Origin: UBA1413 sp964567485
GTDB lineage: Bacteria; Bacteroidota; Bacteroidia; Bacteroidales; Prolixibacteraceae
NCBI GenBank assembly: GCA_964567485.1
Contig: CAZMMX010000008.1
Location: 30,604-94,603, forward strand
Direction of reading: 5' to 3'
Length of the DNA: 64,000 bases
Shown here: positions 60,556-64,000 of the stretch, in pieces
Layout of the letters: every line of letters begins with the position of its first letter
Numbering within the stretch: position 1 is the stretch's first letter
Translations under genes and position numbers: made by a program
The notes under the pieces: model-generated
What the model saw: the letters and a program-made list of their open reading frames with translations, nothing else
What the model was told of the DNA's origin: nothing
Databases searched by the model: none

Positions 60556-61757
60556 AGGGCGATATTTTGAAGGTAAAAGGCGGCCAGTTTCCGGGCGATG
60601 GTCAGGTTGTCGAAATTTTCGGCGGCGAATGTCGCGGCATTTTTGCCGATGGTGGTGAAGAGGTCATCGTCCCGGAGGAGTGTTTCCAGGGTGTTGATGA
60701 AGGTGTTGGCGTCGTCGGCGATGAGGATGTCGGAGCCGTGGGTGACGCCGACCCCTTCGGCGCCGATGGAGGTGGAGACGATGGTTTTTCCCAGGGCCAT
60801 GCCTTCGACGATTTTCACGCGCATGCCGCTGCCCGAGAGAAGGGGAACGATCATGACGGCTTTGGAGCGCATGAAAGAGGCGGCGTTATCGACTTCCCCG
60901 ACGTAGACCACTCCGGGAATCCGGAGGCGGGACACCAGCCATTCAGGGGCGTTTCTTCCGGCGATGTAAAGCCTGAGGTCGGGGAATTTCCGGGAGATGT
61001 CGCCCCACACGTTTTTGAGGAACCAGAGGAGTCCTTCCTGGTTGGGAGCCCATTCGAGGGATCCCAGGTGAAAGAGGGAGGGGAATTCGGGTTTTTGGTG
61101 TGGGGCTTCGGGTGCCGGAGGCTCGATGCCCGAGGGGGTGACCAGAGAGGGGCGGGAGTTTCCAATCTGGCGAAGCATGGTATCGTCGCGGTCGGTGATG
61201 GGGACCAGAAGATCGTACTGGTTGAGCCAGTGATGTTCGAACCTGGCGATGCGGCTGGCCAGGTTGAGAAGGTACCATTTTCGGGTTCCGGAGGTGAGGG
61301 CGGCGGTGCGCTGCCATATTTCGGCCTCTATGTTATGTGCGCGGTAGGCGGTAAGGGCGCTGGAATGCTCCCTGATCAGCGGGATATAGGGGCAGAGGTA
61401 GAGGCCCTCGAGTTGGACGACGTCGAATGTTTTCTCCCCGAGAAGAGCGGTGAGGGCCTTCTGGAAGTCAGAGGAGATAAACCTGACGGCATTGTAGGGG
61501 TCGTGTGAGAAGAGCAGGTTGGCCAGGGCTGCTACCGGGGAGATGGGTGCCGGGACCTCCACAAAGCGGAAGTCGGCCATTTTTCTGATTTCCGGAGGGA
61601 TGGTTTCGGAACGGGTGAAGTGCTTTGAGGTATTCATCGACAGCACGGTCACCTCATGTCCCAAGCGGTAAAAGCCGCGGGTGAGGTTGAGCATGGCAAT
61701 GGCGCCGCCGTCCTTGTCGGGCCATGGTGGCTTATTGGTCAGCTGCAGGATTTTCAT
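60549..61757 (-). CDS. family 4 (GT-B) glycosyltransferase
   Basis: 402 residues without membrane segments. N-terminal Rossmann domain starts MKILQLTNKPPWPDKDGGAIAMLNL; the C-terminal domain holds MIVPLLSGSGMRVKIVEGMALGKTIVSTSIGAEG, the conserved nucleotide-sugar and E-x7-E-type motif of GT4. It overlaps the upstream LptF-like gene by 26 bases and the next GT2 gene by 7 bases, so the three are translated as a unit. It is a retaining glycosyltransferase; donor and acceptor are unknown. Confidence 0.85.
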   Translation of the reverse strand: MKILQLTNKPPWPDKDGGAIAMLNLTRGFYRLGHEVTVLSMNTSKHFTRSETIPPEIRKMADFRFVEVPAPISPVAALANLLFSHDPYNAVRFISSDFQKALTALLGEKTFDVVQLEGLYLCPYIPLIREHSSALTAYRAHNIEAEIWQRTAALTSGTRKWYLLNLASRIARFEHHWLNQYDLLVPITDRDDTMLRQIGNSRPSLVTPSGIEPPAPEAPHQKPEFPSLFHLGSLEWAPNQEGLLWFLKNVWGDISRKFPDLRLYIAGRNAPEWLVSRLRIPGVVYVGEVDNAASFMRSKAVMIVPLLSGSGMRVKIVEGMALGKTIVSTSIGAEGVGVTHGSDILIADDANTFINTLETLLRDDDLFTTIGKNAATFAAENFDNLTIARKLAAFYLQNIALC

Positions 61758-63222
61758 CTTTCAACACTTTTTTCATCAGCCACCGGGGAAGCAGCTTTTT
61801 GAAGAGAGCGGTGTAGGTCTCGGCCGACATGATGGTAGAATCCCTGACCGCTTTGTACGTCAGCCAGATGCCAACAGGGAGGAAAATCGCGGAGGAGAAC
61901 CACATTCCCGCGGTCATATTCCAGACGTCTTCACGGGCCGATTTCTCGCCCATCATGGAGATGATGTAATAGAGGATAAACAGGAGAATTGAAACGACCA
62001 CGGGCATACCGAGGCCTCCTTTGCGGATGATGGCCCCCAGGGGAGCGCCGATGAAAAAGAAGATCAGCACGGCAAAGGAAAGGGTGAATTTCCGGTGGAA
62101 TTCCATGCTGTGTTGGTTGATCCTTCGCTTGCGTCCATAGAGGTTGTTCTCTATATTGTTGATTTCCTGGAAGTTGTTGCGTGCTGTATAGATGGCATTC
62201 TGGTATACTTCCTGGCCGTTCCATCGTTCCTGACCGGGAAGGAGTAGTGCGGGGTCGGCATATTTTATGGAGTCGGGGGTATAAGTATGCAGGAGGGTGT
62301 CGTTTTCCATGACGCGGGCGGTGAGCCTCTGGTTCAGAAAGCTCATGTATCGGGTGTTAAGGACGAAATTGCGGACTCTGAGTTTATAGTCGATGCTCAG
62401 GGAGTCTTTGGCATAGTTCAGCTGGTTGATGTTGAGCATTCGGTAGCTGTTTCTGAAGACGTTCTCATCGGTTCGCTGAAATTCGAAATTCATCACTCTG
62501 ACGTTGAGGACCTGTTTCTGAAAGCGGTCGCGTCTGAAGGGGTAGTTTTTTCCGCCGCTTTCCATGCTTTCCTCCGAGAAGTTCTCACCATTAAACAGGG
62601 TGAGGATCATATAGCTCTTATCTTCGGTGATGTTGAGAAATCCCGAGTCGGCCACGGTAACGCTCTCGTTGGTCTTATTGTTGGTATGGTCGTAGATAAG
62701 GATATCGTGGAGGGTGTTGTTGTGGTTGTCGACTTTGCCGACCCTGATGCTGTAACCGTCGATTTCGTTGGTGAAGACCCCTTCCTGAAGGACCATTTCG
62801 GGGCGTTGCTGCTTGACGCTCCAGAGCAGTGTAGTAAACCGGAGGTTGGTATGGGGCAGGATGTAGTTGGCAAAGAAAAAGGCGGTGCAGGTGATCATTA
62901 CGGCCAGGAGGATCAGGGGTTTCATGACCCTGAAGAGGGAGATGCCTGAGGATTTCATGGCCACCAGTTCGTAGTTTTCCCCCAGTTCTCCGAAGGTCAT
63001 GATGGAAGCCAGGAGCATGGAGAGGGGGAAGGCAAAGGGGAGAAGCCCGAAAGAGGCATAAAAGAGGAGTTCCGCGAGGATTCCCCAGTCCAGCCCTTTA
63101 CCCACGAGGTCGTCGACATACTTCCAGAGGAACTGCATCAGTAGAATGAAGACGCAGATGAAGAAGGTCATGAAGAATGGCCCCATAAAAGTCCTGAACA
63201 CATACCCGTGCAAACGTTTCAT
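61732..63222 (-). CDS. LptF/LptG family (YjgP/YjgQ) lipopolysaccharide export permease
   Basis: 496 residues with three N-terminal and three C-terminal membrane segments around a large soluble beta-rich domain (about 130-370). LYGRKRRINQHSMEFHRKFTLSFAVLIFFFIGAPLGAIIRKGG is the signature region near the C-terminal membrane helices. With LptB and its partner it would extract lipopolysaccharide from the inner membrane for transport to the outer membrane; I cannot tell LptF from LptG here. It starts 131 bases after a TAGATTTG promoter box and leads the GT4/GT2 genes. Confidence 0.85.
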   Translation of the reverse strand: MKRLHGYVFRTFMGPFFMTFFICVFILLMQFLWKYVDDLVGKGLDWGILAELLFYASFGLLPFAFPLSMLLASIMTFGELGENYELVAMKSSGISLFRVMKPLILLAVMITCTAFFFANYILPHTNLRFTTLLWSVKQQRPEMVLQEGVFTNEIDGYSIRVGKVDNHNNTLHDILIYDHTNNKTNESVTVADSGFLNITEDKSYMILTLFNGENFSEESMESGGKNYPFRRDRFQKQVLNVRVMNFEFQRTDENVFRNSYRMLNINQLNYAKDSLSIDYKLRVRNFVLNTRYMSFLNQRLTARVMENDTLLHTYTPDSIKYADPALLLPGQERWNGQEVYQNAIYTARNNFQEINNIENNLYGRKRRINQHSMEFHRKFTLSFAVLIFFFIGAPLGAIIRKGGLGMPVVVSILLFILYYIISMMGEKSAREDVWNMTAGMWFSSAIFLPVGIWLTYKAVRDSTIMSAETYTALFKKLLPRWLMKKVLKDENPAADQ

Positions 63223-63353
63223 CCGATCAAAATAACTCTTTTTTATGGATCATTTCCTCATCAGGATGCAAGTTCTAGCAGTAAAGAATGCGTTTGCCCG
63301 TCAGTGGCGGGCTGCGTGTTCCTGTTCTGCCGGAAGTCACCCTGATTGAAGTG

Positions 63354-63361
63354 CAAATCTA
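63354..63361 (-). promoter_or_regulatory. promoter box TAGATTTG of the LptF-GT4-GT2 operon
   Basis: Minus strand TAGATTTG, full consensus, 131 bases before the LptF-type ATG. The long leader contains a short hairpin-like GCCCG/CGGGC. No clear upstream TTTG. Confidence 0.45.
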
Positions 63362-63394
63362 ACCTTTTTCGGGGAATTCCGGAGGAAGAGGGGG

Positions 63395-63772
63395 TCAGGA
63401 GCCTAAAACATAGCGGAGGGTGGCGACATGGTTGTTCCAGAGGTTGATGATCTCATCTTTTTCGTCTTCATTGCTGAAATCGGTAATGATAAGGGCCACA
63501 TCATTGGTCAGTTCGTCCTGAGATATGCGGAATTCGAAGTAGGTATGGTCGTCCTCTTTCCAGGTGAAGCGGACCAGTTTATTATCTTTAAAGAGGGTGA
63601 GTTCTGCCAGTTCTTCGGAGCCTTTCCAGATAAAGGTGAATTCTTTGCCTTCCATTCTGACATCGTCGGCAAACCATTCGGCAAGTCCTGAGGGAGTGCT
63701 TAGCCTGACAAAGAGGACCCTGGGCGAGCAATTGATGGGATATTCAAGTTGTAATTTGGTTTTTTTCGTCAT
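63395..63772 (-). CDS. START-like domain protein
   Basis: 125 residues from MTKKTKLQLEYPINCSPRVLF; the open frame upstream overlaps the probable ssrA promoter region and is unlike the family. It matches a small START-like (AHSA1/START_2) group of Bacteroidota: the hallmark VRLSTPSGLAEWFADDVR follows the first strand and DEIINLWNNHVATLRYVLG closes the helix-grip fold. Function unknown; members bind hydrophobic ligands in other branches. It is divergent from ssrA. Confidence 0.8.
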   Translation of the reverse strand: MTKKTKLQLEYPINCSPRVLFVRLSTPSGLAEWFADDVRMEGKEFTFIWKGSEELAELTLFKDNKLVRFTWKEDDHTYFEFRISQDELTNDVALIITDFSNEDEKDEIINLWNNHVATLRYVLGS

Positions 63773-63885
63773 AGCTGCAATGGTTACTTCACGGACTTCC
63801 GGTAAGGTTGTATACATAAGTATTGTTGATTCAGGTTTCCAATATACTATTTTTTCCACAAATTCCCACTTTTTGAAAATAATTG

Positions 63886-63893
63886 TATATTTG
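63886..63893 (+). promoter_or_regulatory. probable ssrA promoter box TATATTTG
   Basis: Full TAnnTTTG match followed by CACC, 13 bases before the presumed 5' end of tmRNA at 63907. It lies in an AT-rich stretch shared with the divergent START-like gene. Confidence 0.55.
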
Positions 63894-63906
63894 CACCGCG
63901 AAAACA

Positions 63907-64000
63907 GGGGCTGTCCCGGGATTCTGCAGCGGGCGATGCCGGTGGGTTTTTCCGGAAATCCTTGGAACAAAGGAGACAGCAACTGAGAGTTCTTAAAAAG
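63907..64000 (+). ncRNA. ssrA: tmRNA, 5' part (cut off by the window end)
   Basis: The RNA begins GGGGCTG, the conserved 5' half of the tmRNA acceptor stem. Five bases later comes GGATTC, at the same distance as in E. coli tmRNA (GGGGCUG-N5-GGAUUC); CAGCGGGC follows, as in Bacteroidota tmRNAs. CCGG...CCGG at about 63939-63955 can form the first stem of a pseudoknot, and the A-rich TTAAAAAG at the end resembles the single-strand part before the tag. About 94 of some 400 bases are present; the peptide tag and 3' half lie beyond the window. tmRNA releases stalled ribosomes. Confidence 0.6.

Noticed and set aside
62287..62949. 220-codon plus-strand open frame opposite the LptF-type gene
   Set aside because: Antisense shadow of a well-defined membrane protein gene.
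1..64000. tRNA or rRNA genes, insertion sequences, prophage, SusC/SusD pairs
   Set aside because: Looked for on both strands by motif and protein signature; none seen.

Overview
The window looks like a piece of a Bacteroidota genome (Bacteroidales-like), most probably a metagenome-assembled scaffold. Reasons: many genes are preceded by the TAnnTTTG box of Bacteroidota sigma factors (three with a matching upstream TTTG), Shine-Dalgarno sites are mostly absent, and the gene families fit the phylum (type B L31, PPi-dependent phosphofructokinase, BirA without a DNA-binding domain, DUF5522, a START-like protein, a stand-alone GroES-like protein, and an ftsH-cdsA-psd-pssA cluster). Five runs of exactly 100 N are each flanked by an identical 55-bp sequence on both sides. 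They look like unmerged k=55 contig ends rather than missing DNA; collapsing them restores two genes that otherwise appear frameshifted.

Layout. 1-1.3 kb: tail of an SPFH protein, an Arc-like regulator and a zinc-ribbon protein. 1.6-3.8 kb: selenium use (selD, mnmH). 4-8.4 kb: PPi-phosphofructokinase, Nudix protein, pyrE, SRPBCC protein, birA. 8.5-13.7 kb: rsfS, ftsH, DUF2007 and the phosphatidylethanolamine pathway cdsA-psd-pssA. 13.7-22.1 kb: helicase, aspartate aminotransferase, GroES-like protein, map, acyl-ACP thioesterase, miaA with a large insertion, a HicBA toxin-antitoxin pair and cutC. 22.2-45.1 kb: a glycan-assembly region with seven multi-pass GT-C-like membrane proteins, two polyprenyl-phosphate-sugar-synthase-like GT2 enzymes and a methyltransferase-GT2 fusion, interrupted by a TlpA-like protein, coaD and a cellobiose phosphorylase/sodium symporter locus. 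45.2-52 kb: an ABC-2 exporter, an AI-2E family protein, an asparagine-synthase-like enzyme and a Wzx-type flippase. 52.2-59.1 kb: DNA alkylation repair protein, YghO-like protein, rpmE, lon, DUF5522 and ribBA. 59.3-63.8 kb: GT2, GT4 and LptF-type genes and a START-like protein. The last ~95 bases look like the 5' end of tmRNA (ssrA).

How the genes fit together. The central region reads as envelope glycan assembly. DPM1/GtrB-like GT2 enzymes would load sugars onto a polyprenyl phosphate, and the GT-C enzymes would transfer them on the outer face of the inner membrane. Twice, a GT2 gene is followed 10-11 nt later by a GT-C gene whose product ends in a predicted extracytoplasmic beta-sandwich. 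The flippase, asparagine-synthase-like enzyme, GT2/GT4 pair and LptF-type permease point to the same theme. Cellobiose phosphorylase plus a symporter, and PPi-phosphofructokinase, suggest an ATP-sparing sugar fermenter.

I saw no tRNA or rRNA genes, insertion sequences, prophage, CRISPR array or SusC/SusD pair. Short imperfect tandem repeats are common. They lie between genes (1.3, 35.6 and 57.2 kb), and repeat-like segments also lie inside miaA and the asparagine-synthase-like gene.
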